A DNA stretch of 64,000 nt from assembly GCF_016808335.1 (NCBI RefSeq), contig NC_053142.1, forward strand, positions 51,517,992-51,581,991, read 5' to 3'. The position numbers were made by a program, and so were the translations under genes. Under the pieces are notes generated by a model, which did no database searches, was not told where the DNA came from, and saw only the letters and a list, made by a program, of their open reading frames with translations. This DNA comes from Panicum virgatum (taxonomy: Eukaryota; Streptophyta; Magnoliopsida; Poales; Poaceae). Numbering within the stretch: position 1 is the first letter of the stretch; the number at the start of each line of letters is the position of its first letter. This document shows positions 13,722 to 26,818 of the stretch, piece after piece.

Positions 13722-15457
13722 AATTTTTAGGTCATACTATCTCTAGTGAAGGTATATCAGTTGATCCAACTAAAGTACAAGAAGTGATGGATTGGGAACC
13801 TCCTACTTCAGTCCATCAGATTCACATTTTTCTCGGTTTATCTGGATACTACCGTCGATTCATTCCTGATTTCTCCAGAATAGCCAAACCTATGACGGAG
13901 TTATTAAAGAAAGGAGTGAAATTTGTTTGGGATGATAAATGTGAAGAAGCCTTTCAAACTCTCAAAGCACGATTGACTACTGCTCCAATGCTGGCTACAC
14001 CGGACAGTACCGAACCTTTTGATGTCTATTGTGATGCTTCTGGTACGGGACTTGGTTGTGTACTTATGCAAGACAACCGGGTGATCGCGTATGCATCAAG
14101 AGCTCTCCGGAATCATGAGAAGAACTATCCAACACATGATCTGGAGTTAGCAGTTGTCATTCATGCTCTTAAGCTCTGCAGACATCATCTTATGGGAACT
14201 CATTGTAACATTTATACTGACCATAAGAGCCTCAATTATATCTTCACCCAAGCTGATCTCAACATGAGGCAGAGACGTTGGCTAGAGTTGATAAAGGATT
14301 ATGATCTAGAAGTGCACTACCATCTAGGAAAGGCTAATGTGGTTGCGAATGCACTCAGCCGCAAGTCACAATGCCATTGTCTATTTGTAGAGCCATTCAA
14401 CGAAACTCTATGCCAGGAAATGATGAAACTAAATCTAGAAATAGTACCTCAAGGAAGTCTGAACCATATAGCTGTCGAGCCTACACTTCATGATAGCACC
14501 ATCATGGCACAATTACTTGATGAAGGTATCAAAATAATCAAGGAAAAGTTATCCCAAGGAGAAGCGAAGTACAAGTGTTTTCGAGTGGATCATAAAGGAG
14601 TTCTATGGTTTGAATTTCGTCTTGTTGTACCCAAGAATCACCAGCTTAGAAAACAAATCCTTGATGAAGCACATCTATCGAAGTTTTCTATTCATCCCGG
14701 TAGTACCAAGATGTACCAAGATCTTAAACAGAATTTCTGGTGGACTCGGATGAAAAGAGAGATCGCCAAATATGTTTCTGAGTGTGATGTCTGTCAAAGA
14801 GTTAAAGCTAGTCACTTGAAAGTAGCTGGTACTCTCCAACCTTTACCCATTCCATCCTGGAAATGGGAGGATGTCAGTATGGATTTTATCGTTGGCTTAC
14901 CTAACACTTCGCAGAAGCATGATTCTATTTGGGTAATCATTGATAGACTCACCAAGACAGCTCATTTTATTCCTGTGAATACAACTTATTCTGCCAAGAA
15001 GTATGCAGAGATATATCTCGACCAGATTATCCGTCTGCATGGAGTTCCAAAGATGATCATTTCGGATCGTGGGGCTCAGTTTATTGCACGTTTCTGGGAG
15101 CAATTGCAAGAATCCCTTGGAACTAAATTGATTCGTAGTTCAGCTTATAATCCACAAACAGATGGGAAAACCGAACGAAACAATCAAATCCTTGAAGATA
15201 TGTTGAGAGCATGTGCTATTCAATATGGCAAGAACTGGGATAAGTGCCTAGCACTGGCAGAGTTCTCATATAATAACAGTTATCAATCCAGCTTGCAAAT
15301 GGCACCATTTGAAGTGTTATACGGTCGAAGGTGTCAAACTCCTTTGAGTTGGTCACAAGCTGGAGAACGCAAAGTATTTGGGCCAGATCTAGTTACTGAG
15401 GCAGAAGAGAAAGTCAAAGTTATCCAGGCTAATATTAAAGTAGCCCAATCAAGATAG
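13718..15457 (+). pseudogene. RT thumb, RNase H and integrase segment of element A pol
   Basis: This is a 579-codon open frame. The order is the RT connection (KFLGHTISSEGISVDP), RNase H (VYCDASGTGLGCVL, THDLELAVVIHALK, YTDHKSLNYIF), the integrase zinc domain (HPGSTKMYQDLKQNFWW...CDVCQ) and the integrase core with the D-D-E residues in SMDFIVGL, ISDRGAQF and GKTERNNQ. A TAG at 15455 ends it before the C-terminal integrase part. RNase H and the integrase core look intact at the residue level. Confidence 0.88.
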
Positions 15458-15568
15458 AAAAGTTATGCCGACAAAAGAAGAGACCCTTTACAGTTCAAGG
15501 TAGGGGATTTTGTATATCTGCGAGTATCTCCTACTAAAGGTGTTCAACGTTTCGGCATAAAAGGGAAA

Positions 15569-15993
15569 TTGGCACCCCGATACATCGGACCATTTGAAAT
15601 CATCGAAACTTGTGGATCAGTTGCTTACCAGATTCGTCTTCCTTCTCAGTTGGCCGCAATTCATGATGTCTTTCATGTATCTCAACTCAAGAAGTGCATC
15701 AAAGTGCCCACTGAGATTCTTCAACCACAAGATATCGAGGTTGAACCCGATTTATCTTACGCTGAGTACCCAATCAAAATTCTTGACACAAAAGAAAGAA
15801 GTACTAGAAGAGAGAAAGTTAAAATGTACAAAATCCAGTGGAATCATCATACTGAGGAAGAAGCCACTTGGGAGACTGAAAATTTTCTCCAAATAAACCT
15901 TCCCGACTTTCTTAGAACAAATTCAGGTATCAAACATTTCCATTCCTTTTCTTCCTGTAATCTCGAGGCGAGATTTCTTTTAGGGGGGAAGGC

Positions 15994-16006
<13 letters not shown>
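15569..16006 (+). pseudogene. Integrase C-terminus and chromodomain of element A
   Basis: It is in the same frame as the preceding segment. The integrase C-terminal fold (LAPRYIGPFEIIE, LPSQLAAIHDVFHVSQLKKC) is followed by a chromodomain (YPIKILDTKERSTR, YKIQWNHHTEEEATWE). The chromodomain defines chromoviruses and is thought to direct integration to marked heterochromatin. The frame runs through the polypurine tract and stops inside the 3' LTR at 16004-16006. Confidence 0.88.
15982..15992 (+). promoter_or_regulatory. Polypurine tract of element A
   Basis: AGGGGGGAAGG lies one base before the 3' LTR start (15994). It is the plus-strand primer site. Confidence 0.85.
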
Positions 16007-17820
<1,814 letters not shown>

Positions 17821-17942
17821 GAGTGAGCTCTTTATATGTGACAAGCTTGGTGATCGGCGGAACCGGTGCTTGGTCCTGAGCTCCTGTCATCTCTGCGGCA
17901 GGCGTTGTTGTTGATGAATGTCCCACCAGGCGTGCCAGAATG
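17821..17942 (-). repeat. Leader fragment of B outside its 3' LTR
   Basis: It is nearly identical to 33729-33851, the sequence just inside B's 5' LTR (GAGTGAGCTCTTTATATGTG...). Its presence beyond the 3' LTR means a second internal region once followed that LTR. The breakpoint shares TTCTG between A's LTR and B's leader. Confidence 0.85.
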
Positions 17943-19160
17943 TGTTGTCGGTCAAAACCCACCGACGAGTAGCGACAGGCAACACGGAGAGCCGGGAGGT
18001 CGCTGGGGCACTGGCAGGCACTGCTCCCTCGTCAACGGCCCGCAATTCCAGCACACGCCACGGCTTATGAAGACGCAGGGCGTGCCACCTGACCTATACC
18101 CGATCAGGAAGGAGCGAACGTGCTTGCAACGATTTGCCTGCATACACAAACACGTGGAAACATAAGTCCGAGCCGTGGTCGTCTCCCCAGGACGACTCTT
18201 GCATCGGCTTTAAAGAGCCGATCGAGTCCCGGTGTCAGATTGGATCTGTTTGTATCCGGATATCAATAAATAAAGCAAATAACTGTAAAGCTGCTTCAAT
18301 TAAATCTAGTCAATCTAATCCACGACGGTAAAAGCTTCACTGCTAGATCGGAACATCCTACACGTGATTGGGCCTAATGAACGTAATAAGTAACTAAACC
18401 TTAACCAGAACAGAGGCCTAAGAACAAGCTAAAGCCAATTCCCGGATCAATTCCCTGTTAAGACTAAAGCAGAGCATCTAATACGTCACCGGATCATCCA
18501 ACCCGTTTGCAAGGCCTAACCTAGCAGATATTATGCCAATTCTTAAGCATAAGAACAAACCGTAACAGATTGGATCTACTAGATAGAAAAGAAGCAGGGT
18601 GTTGTCTCCGTGCAACTAACTCTACGCAACAAGAATTAGCATAAGATTGAAACGTAACTGCACAGAAACAACATGATATTCGTAGATGGTAGGCAATAAA
18701 AGCGCGATGGATATACTAAAAGCCATGCTACAGACATCAGGATAACTAGCATTACTCGCCATAAAAAACGCTTCAGTATGAGTAATACCAAGGTAAAAAC
18801 AAGAACAACGTTGCCCTGATCGCAAAGAGCGATCAGGGTAGCATGGTGCTTACTTGGATGAAACCCTAAGATTAGGGGTGGCGGTGCGCCGAGAGTTGTT
18901 GTTGGTGAAACGTGATGACGTCCTTCTTTACGAATATCATAGGGTACATATTTATAATCCGGAGACTTGGGAAACAATCTAAACTAATGTGTCCATATCG
19001 GACTCTATCTCTAACTCAATCTGAACTAATTCTAATGATACACGGCCCATAGGGCCCAAATGCTCACGCAGGAGCCGATTCGTAAGCTTTCTTTAATCTC
19101 TTCATTAAGCCCAACTCACTCTCGGCCCATTAATTAACCTTTTAATTTATGGCGATAACA
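17943..19160 (-). repeat. 3' LTR of element B
   Basis: On the plus strand it reads TGTTGTCGG...GCGATAACA. It contains a perfect 10-bp stem hairpin (CCCTGATCGC / GCGATCAGGG, 18814-18838). The adjoining polypurine tract on the minus strand is CCAGGGGGGCATG (19161-19173). Confidence 0.9.
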
Positions 19161-19426
19161 CATGCCCCCCTGGTTTTGGCAATGATAATTCCAAAACCAC
19201 TCCGTCACTTCATCTTCCCGTTAATGCTCATTAAAACTGCTGCAACCACCAAGGAAGACGCAACGTCTCTTCAACTGGCTCCTCGTAGAATGTGAAACTG
19301 CCGATCCGTCTTCCATCTTTTAACTATTTAATCCCATCCCGAATCGGCTCTCTTCATGGCAAAACTCATCTTCTTCCCAAAGCCAAGTAGCACAGAAAAA
19401 ACCCCAATCTCCAGTAACCAGTAGCC

Positions 19427-19987
19427 ATGGCGATCTCCTCCTCTTCCGGCTCCAACACCATCGGCCATTCTCCTTCCCCTCCTTCTTCCCCTCCTTCTTC
19501 AAACCTTTCTGCCTCCTCCCTCGACTCCATTCCAGAGAGTCGCTAGCCGACGCCAGAGTACAACCCGACGGCGGCGTACGAGGCGCTCGCTTCACTACAT
19601 TGGGATGCAGAGGAGTTCGACTTCGGGATCGCCTCCGAAGACGACGAGCCCCAGACCGAAGGCAAAGACCTCCAACTCCTATTCCAGGAGGAGTTGGAGA
19701 GCAGCAGTGAGGAATGGTTCTCCTGGGATGGAGCCGATTCCTCCTCGGAAGAGGAGATCGGCTCCCCCTCCAACGACGACGAGCCGATGGGCGGAAAGCC
19801 CTTCCGGTTCCTCGGGTCCTCCAAGGAGGACAGCGAGGAGGAGAGCGATGGTGGCGGCGAATGGAGCGACGATGCCGAAACCGACGGCGGCAGCAGCGCC
19901 TTCGACGGCGCCAGCGGCGATGACGACGACGACGACAGCGACGGCGGAGATATGCCGGTTCGAAGCCCCAAGCATCGTAGGTACTAG
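19427..19987 (+). pseudogene. Antisense acidic ORF of element B
   Basis: The frame starts at ATG 19427 and runs 187 codons to TAG 19985, broken once by TAG at 19544. The first ~39 residues are Ser/Pro-rich. The rest is strongly acidic with runs of Glu, Asp and Ser (HWDAEEFDFG, SSEEEIGSPSNDDEP, a run of Asp near the end) and finishes basic (SPKHRRY). Similar acidic ORFs recur in grass Tat elements as far as I recall; no function is known to me. A TATA-like CTATTTAA lies about 100 bp upstream (near 19325). It may be a separate gene or the first exon of the PMD unit downstream. Confidence 0.6.
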
Positions 19988-20379
19988 GTACCTACGAGTA
20001 GTAGGTGTAGGTAGTAGAGTAGAAGTAGAACTGTAAAGCCGAAGGAATTTCCCTTTGTCAAATCGGCTCTTTTGTAAGAATCCAATCTTTAATGAAGTCT
20101 TTTCTTTTCATCTTGTCTGTTTGGATTATTCCCAAAAAAGCTGATGGCATCGCATCAGGCTTTACTAATGCCCAAGAGCCGACGAAATTCAAAATTGGAA
20201 GCAATCCACATAAGAACAGAACACCACTTCCATTCTGAATCTGACTTGTAATAGACACCTCAAGTCCAAGCGTAATTCGAGAACCCTGCTCCATAAATTC
20301 GAGCAAAGACTTGCAAGCATCCAGAGTTCGAACTAGAACCCGCAGAATCAACCAAACCCTAAGTCAGCAGATCTGAACC

Positions 20380-23371
20380 ATGGCGGACTCTGCAGCTTAG
20401 ACAACGAATTCTGCAACCAATGATGCGGCAATCTGTGGCCTGAAGGTAATATTCAGCCTACCTTTTTGACTTTTTCCAACTTGCTGAACCTCCAACAAAT
20501 TAAACTCTGAAATATGACACCACATGTAAATTTCTGAATCTTCGAACTTCAGGTGTCAGACATTCTTCTGCCGCATCCCTCCAATCCCAAATCCTTTTGC
20601 CTCGGCCCACGAACTTATGAAAATCCTACAGATTTAATCTCCTGTGAAGCAAATAGGATTCCTTTCGTGAGTCAAAATATTGATCTGAACCTTTGGGCCG
20701 ACTGCTTAAGAGCCTGGCCTAACCCCCCCTGAGAACTGGACTACATGGTATAGCAGAGTAGCAAAAACTTATATGCCCTTGTGGCAGGAATTGGGCATAG
20801 CCGATGCACTTAGCTTATCATTATCACCCCATGACAAAGATGAGAATCTTCTGAAAACCATTGGCTATTTTTGGTCTGATGCCCTGAACTGTTTCTTCTT
20901 TGGCCATAGTCCCATGACCCCTAGTCTGCTAGATGTCACCATGATCACTGGCCTAGACATTGGATCCCCTAATCCTGCTGCCCACAAAATGGCAGAACTC
21001 CCCTTTAAACTTTCATCCAAGGCAAACTGCACAAACTGGGGCACTTACATGAACCAACACATGAAAACAAAAGGTCCAGTGACTGAAAAGGAACACACAG
21101 CCTTTTTAAATCTTTGGTTAGAACATTTCATCTTCTGTGGTCCTTCTTTAGCTCCAACTAAGAATTATCTTCCCTTGGCCTACCACCTGGCTCATGGCAA
21201 CCGCACCGGTCTAGGCAAACTTTTCCTTGGAGAAACATACAGATGTCTCCACCTGATGACAACCAACTTGCTCAACCAAAGGAAACTCAGAACTGGAGGC
21301 CCTTGGTGGTTCATTTAGTTATGGGCACAACTTTACTTTCAGCATCAGATCCCAAACTTTCAAAGCCTAACCAAGAACTCCTTTCCCGATGAAAATAGCA
21401 AGCTAATTAGATGCACTAGCTATGGCCAACCTTTATTCAGCATTCCTGGCAGCAAACTGAATCCAACAGATGCAGCAAACTGGTTCAGAGTTTTCTACAA
21501 AGGACTAGACAATCCACTCTATTTTCCATTCACTGAACCTGAATCCTTTGAGAACCCAACTGCCTTTAGACTGGATAGCTTTGCCGATGACGACAGCACT
21601 CGGCATCTATATTCCCTGATGATTCGACCTGGTTTCCTCCCTATTGGCATGAGTACTTCCAATAGAATCATCAAACCAGGCTATGAAACCTATCAACCAG
21701 TCGTAGCAGCTCGGCAATTTGGCTTAGGATAAGTCCCTCCCCACTTCCATATTAACCACTTGGTGGAGAGTAGAGCCGATCTGCCTGATGGTCTCACCAG
21801 CTCAAGATGCTACAGCATGTTTGACAACCTCCACATTCTAATACCAGCCGATCTGTCCTTCACTTCCTCATCAATCGGCTTTAACACTTGGTGGGAGATA
21901 TGGAAAACTCATGTTTTCAGAAGAGCTTTAGGCCCTCTACTACATCAAATTGATCTTGAATATGCAATCCCCGAGGAAGAGGTACTGAATCCATGCTTTT
22001 ATTCTTTCTAAATCCTCTATCCCTTTCTCTTGGCTAATCCTTACTTACTTTGCTTACAGCAACAAGATGGTCCAGAACCTGTAGCCAATAACGGGGAACC
22101 ATTCCACTTTCTTCCGACTGCTCCTGGTGTCCTCTTTTGCAAGGGATCTCCATCAATGAAGAAAGTAATAATGGCTGCTCAGCCAGACTTACTCCAGTCG
22201 GCTTCTAAACGAAGACAAACCTCTGCAAGTGCTGCCCCCCGAGTCCCAACTAAGAAAAGGAAGATGATCACAAGGCGAGTCATCAAGAAATCAACACAAG
22301 CTTCCCCGAGTCCATCAGAGTCTAACACCAACCAGGTAATTCATTTTTCTGAAACCTCTTCTTTATTGCGTACATATGTACTCTGGTTGACTGTAATTCT
22401 ATTTCCAGGACGCAGCTGAAGACATCCTTAATACTAGTAGCTCAGTGCAACACGAAGTCATCATTCATGAAGCTGACACTGGAGCAACTAAAACTTCCAA
22501 TGCTCTGACGGATGTGCATGACGATCAGGCTGACATAATTGAAACCCCTGTTGTCACCTCCAAACCAACTGGATCGGCCGCTCTTGAACCGATCTTCACT
22601 TCTTGTTCAGAACATGTAACTTTATGAGCTGATTTAAATCAGTTGATCACTCCATTAACGCACTTCGTTCCCAACTAATCTTCATCATATCGGCAGGGCT
22701 TCAATATTTCAAACCTGCTCTCCTTTGACCCAGCATCAATGGGTCTGAATGCACCGAATGCAGAAATGCAGCCACAACAGCAGCCGATTACAATTACAAA
22801 TCAGCTTCAAAATATCAAGGACCTGCTCTCTGCTCCAATTACTGCTCTAGTTGGTGATTCCAGTGAAATAAAGAACATCTTCGAGCAAATAGAATCCCAA
22901 CTCCCAGAGCCATTGCAAATCAAGCTCTGGCCAGCCAGCAATCTTCCATTCTTCCGGGTAGAAGTGAATAGAGCACAACAAAGAATAGAAGCACGTCGTT
23001 CTCAAGTCTCTCTGAAAGCTGACATTGCTCAAAAGTGCAAGGCCCTCAACCAGAAGAAGGCAACTCTAGATACCAAAGCTGACGTGTCTGCCAACATGAA
23101 CCAACTCGACCTCCTGAAGAAAGAATAGGCAGAACTCGAAGAAAAGGTTCGCACCAGCAAGAAACTTATCCAGGTCGAGGAAGCTTCTATTGCAAATTCC
23201 AAACAAGAATCCCAGGAAATAGCCGAGCAGATACAAGCAGAGTTTGCAGAGATAAGCACCTTGAGTCGGCAGATAGTAACAGGCGATGACAAGGATGATG
23301 AAGCAATCATAGCACGAGCAGACGCCGTCCGCACGGAAGCCATCCATGCCATAGAAGAATTCCTGAACTAA
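20380..23371 (+). pseudogene. Antisense plant-mobile-domain (PMD)-like gene of element B
   Basis: It lies on the strand opposite gag-pol, between integrase and the 3' LTR. By eye the exons are 20380-20445, 20553-21981, 22060-22335, 22409-22615 and 22697-23371, each with GT-AG borders. Exon 2 holds a plant mobile domain (aminotransferase-like) fold: LWQELGIADALSLSL, IGYFWSDALNCFFFGH, MTPSLLDVTMITGLDI, YLPLAYHLAHG. Exon 3 has a basic, NLS-like stretch (PTKKRKMITRRVIKK) and exon 5 a coiled coil. Host PMD proteins (MAIN/MAIL) act in transcriptional regulation and silencing; transposon-borne PMDs are known. This copy is broken by in-frame stops (TAG 20398, TAG 21316, TAA 21730, TAG 23126) and a frameshift in a C-run near 20725. 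Confidence 0.75.
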
Positions 23372-23483
23372 TAGATAGGCTCAAGAAACATTTAGTATTG
23401 ACTGTTAACCTGGAACTTGTAACTGTTTAAAACATCTTAAATCGATGGTCACACATCAGCTATCTCGCTTCTCATATATTATC

Positions 23484-23636
23484 TCTTTTTTTACTAGCCA
23501 ACTCAACGTGTTGGCCTCTAATGATTTTTTTTAACTGGCCAACTCAACGTGTTGCCTCTGATAATTTTTTTTACTGGCCAACTCAACGTGTTGGCCTTTC
23601 ATCATTTTTTTTACTGGCCAACTCAACGTGTTGGCC
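23484..23636. repeat. Four-copy array of ~40-bp hairpin repeats
   Basis: Each unit has a T-run (7-8 T) and then GGCCAAC-TCAACGT-GTTGGCC, an inverted repeat with 7-bp arms. The common ACTCAACGTG starts at 23501, 23542, 23581 and 23621. Copies 1 and 2 have small changes (AGCCAAC; GTTGCC). The array sits between the end of the antisense PMD unit (23371) and the end of integrase (23674), where two converging transcripts meet. Confidence 0.85.
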
Positions 23637-23673
23637 TATCACACTGCAGCCAGATGGATCTAATCGGCTCTTG

Positions 23674-25062
23674 TTAGTCGCCTTCCCACATGCTCGGAAA
23701 ATATCTCTTGAGGTGTTGTCCATTAACCGCCACAGGGAACTTGACACCATCAAACTCTTCAAGCATGTAGGCATTTCCAGGCAAAACCTGATCAATCTTG
23801 TACGGCCCGTGCCAAGTTGGAGACCACTTGCCATATTTTCTATCTTTGGTTCCCAATGGTAACACTGCCTCCCAAACTAAATCTCCAACCTGGAATTCTT
23901 TCGGCCTGACCTTCTTGTTATATGCACGAGCAACTTTAGCCTTATTTTCCTTAATCTTCTCCAGCGACCAAAGTCTTAGCTCTGTAAGATCCTCCACATT
24001 ATCGCTCATCAAGGCTGCATACTGTTCAGCCGATAGATCATTCTGAAACTCAACACGTCTCGATCCGGCCGTACTCTCCCATGGTAACACAGCATCTTGG
24101 CCGTAGACCAAATGGTATGGTGACGTCTTGATGGATCCGTGACACAAAATACGATATGCCCACAACGCCTCTGACAACACCTCGTGCCAGCGCCTAGGAT
24201 ATTCATCGATCTTTCTTTTGATCAGCTTGATCAGGCTCTGGTTGGATGCTTCAGCTTGTCCATTAGCCTGGGCATAATATGGAGATGATCTGATCAGCTT
24301 GAACCCCGTGTCATCGGCAAACTTTCTGAATTCCTCCGATATAAAGACCGATCCTCCATCGGTCGTAATGGTCTGAGGGATCCCAAACCTATGAATGATA
24401 TGCTCTTTAACGAAATTGATCACATCTTTCGATGCCACCGACCTCATGGGTACCGCTTCCACCCATTTTGTGAAATAATCCGTGACAGCTAACACCCATT
24501 AGTGATCTTTGCTAGATGGCGGATTAATCTGGCCAATCATGTCCATAGCCCAATCCCTGAACGGCCGCGACTTAATAATAGGGTTAATTACTGATGCCGA
24601 CACTATCTAACTCTTGCCGAACCTCTGACATGCCTGACATCCCTTGTAATATTTGAAGCAATCTTCGAGCATGGTAGGCCAGTAATATCCTGATCGCCTA
24701 ATCAGCCATTTCATCTTATGAGCCGATTGATGAGTACCACAGGCTCCTTCATGAACCTCGTGCAAGAGCCGATTCGACTCCGAAAGCCCCAAACATTTAA
24801 GCAACAGTCCTTCCAAAGTTCTGTAGAACATATCGTTCCCTATCAGAACATACTTCATAGCTTTGAGTCTTATCCTTCTGGGTGCCCCCCGAGCCGAATC
24901 CTTCAAATAATTGAAGATATCAGCTCTCCAATCTCCAGGTTCCAGAAACTGAACCTCTACGTCGACTCCATCGGCTGTTTCCTTGTATCCAGAAGCCATC
25001 TGTGCCAAATCATTGGCTTCACTGTTCAAAGTCCTCCATATCCAGTGGAAATTAAAGTACCT
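23674..25062 (-). pseudogene. Integrase of element B (with end of second RNase H)
   Basis: On the minus strand this continues from the archaeal-type RNase H after the element C insertion (SEANDLAQMASGYK). It goes through the zinc-binding domain (HEVHEGACGTHQSAHKMKW...CQACQR) and core. The catalytic D-D-E lie in LAVTDYFTKW, TDGGSVF and NGQAEASN. Then come a C-terminal SH3-like part (FQVGDLVWEAVLPL, WHGPYKIDQVL) and no chromodomain, as expected for Tat. Stops between 24496 and 24607 break it. It is interrupted at 25062 by element C, whose insertion plus duplication accounts for the reading-frame jump. Confidence 0.85.
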
Positions 25063-26175
25063 TGTTGTGGGATTTCTTGGGTACCCACAGCCGGGTGGCG
25101 GAACGCACCCGCCTATTCCCAGAGAGGGAGTACTCGGGGAACTACTAGGCGATTGGGCTAATCTAGCACTGAGACAAGCACACAAGAACACACGATCTAG
25201 AGTGGTTCGGGCCACCAGGGCGTAATACCCTACATCCACTGGGAGAGGTATTGATCTTGGTTGTGTATGAATCTATCCTCTACCGGGTCTTGGCTTTCAC
25301 CCAGCCTGAGTTTTCTTCTAGCGGACGCCCCCCTTTTATAGACCAAGGGGTGCGGATACATAGGACTTTGAGGCCCCGACAGGTGGGCTCAACGTGACTG
25401 TGTAGCATACTGCGTAGAGTACTTAAATGGCTACAGTGGTTGCGAATCTTTCCTCCAATATGCTTCCATGCCCTGCTGACCCTCTGACGAAGGGAGGTCT
25501 TCTCTTGTCCCGTCAGTAAGGTGCCCGTTGGGGGAACGTAGCTTGCGGCGTGACCTGTTGAGGCTATTATGTAGGTGTCATAATGGGTGAGGCCGAGCCA
25601 TCGTATCCATCTATTATGGCAGACTGACAGGCGCGGCGTGGACGACGCCAGCAGCTCCACTATGCATCTTGGTAATACGCGATCAATAGTGCTCCCTGGT
25701 CAAAGAATCGCCTCGGCTTCTGCTACATCAATGCAGACGTCCTCCTACTACAATGAATGCAGTGGTAGGTGAGCCTTAATATGGAGACCAAGCGGCCTTA
25801 TATACGTGTCTGTGCTTGCAGACACGTGGCGGCTCCGGACCACCCCGAGGCGGGGTGTCGATTCCTTCCTTTGGTGAGGGGTCCGGTTACTATACAGGGG
25901 GTCCGAGAGCCCATGGGGGGTCCGGGATTTCGCAGGGATCCGGACCTCCACGGGAGGTTCGGAGCCTCCGGCTGTTCGGGCTGAGCGCCTGCTTCTTCCG
26001 GAACACGTGGTGCTCCCGGGCCTTTCCCAACCAGGGGACAGGTCCGGGACCGTTGTCGCGTGAACAGGGCTCCGGACCGCAGGGGTCCGGTTGCTGGACG
26101 TAGTTAAGGATAACAACAAGGCTCTTCTTTCCTAGACATAGCAAGAGGGGGTACCCCAGTCCTGGGGTACCGACA
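25063..26175 (-). repeat. 3' LTR of element C (full length, 1113 bp)
   Basis: It contains, on the minus strand, a strong TATA box (CTATAAAAGG at about 25332-25341). The part 25096-25918 is absent from the other LTR. Confidence 0.85.
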
Positions 26176-26442
26176 GTGGCCCCCGGGCCCACCTCGGGAG
26201 AGGCACGAACCCGCGGGTGGGGCCTACTATCGTGATGTGTTTCCACGCAAACTTGATTGCGTCGGTGTGCTCATGCAAAGAGCGGGTGCTCCGGACCCCT
26301 GAGGCCGGAACACCGGTTGCCTGGTTCAGGTTCTAGAGCGCTCTCCACAGGGCGACGAAGGTGTAGGCTTAGGGTGCGGAACCAAGCTAAGCGGCTACAC
26401 AGACCTCAGATCGCTCAGGGAGCAAGCACCACTTCCCGGACC

Positions 26443-26818
26443 CGGCTCTTGGCGACTGTAGCGAGCGGTCTCCGCCAAAGCGGGCGACCTGAGTGGTCTT
26501 GAGATGGCCGTGGCGAGCGGTCTCCACTGGAGCGGGCCACCGGAGTGGACTTGAGTCGACCGTGGCGAGCGGTCTCCGCCAGAGCGGGCCACCGGAGTGG
26601 ACTTGAGTCGACCGTAGCGAGCTGGTCTCCGCCGGAGCGGGCCACCGGAGTGGACTTGAGTCGACCGTGGCGAGTGGTCTCCGCCGGAGCGGGCCACCGG
26701 AGTGGACTTGAGTCGACCGTGGCGAGCGGTCTCCGCCGGAGCGGGCCACCGGAGTGGACTTGAGTCGACCGTGGCGAGCGGTCTCCGCCGGAGCGGGCCA
26801 CCGGAGTGGACTTGAGTT
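26443..26818. repeat. 52-bp minisatellite in element C
   Basis: Units are anchored by GAGTGGACTTGAGTCGACCG; GAGTGG occurs at 26491, 26543, 26595, 26648, 26700, 26752 and 26804 (period 52, one 53). The first copies are diverged and the last four nearly identical, suggesting recent amplification at the right side. Each unit contains GCGAGCGGTCTCCGCCGGAG. Confidence 0.88.

Noticed and set aside
23484..23636. CRISPR-like regularly spaced repeats
   Set aside because: The genome is plant nuclear, the spacers are T-runs of near-identical sequence, and the unit sits inside a retrotransposon.
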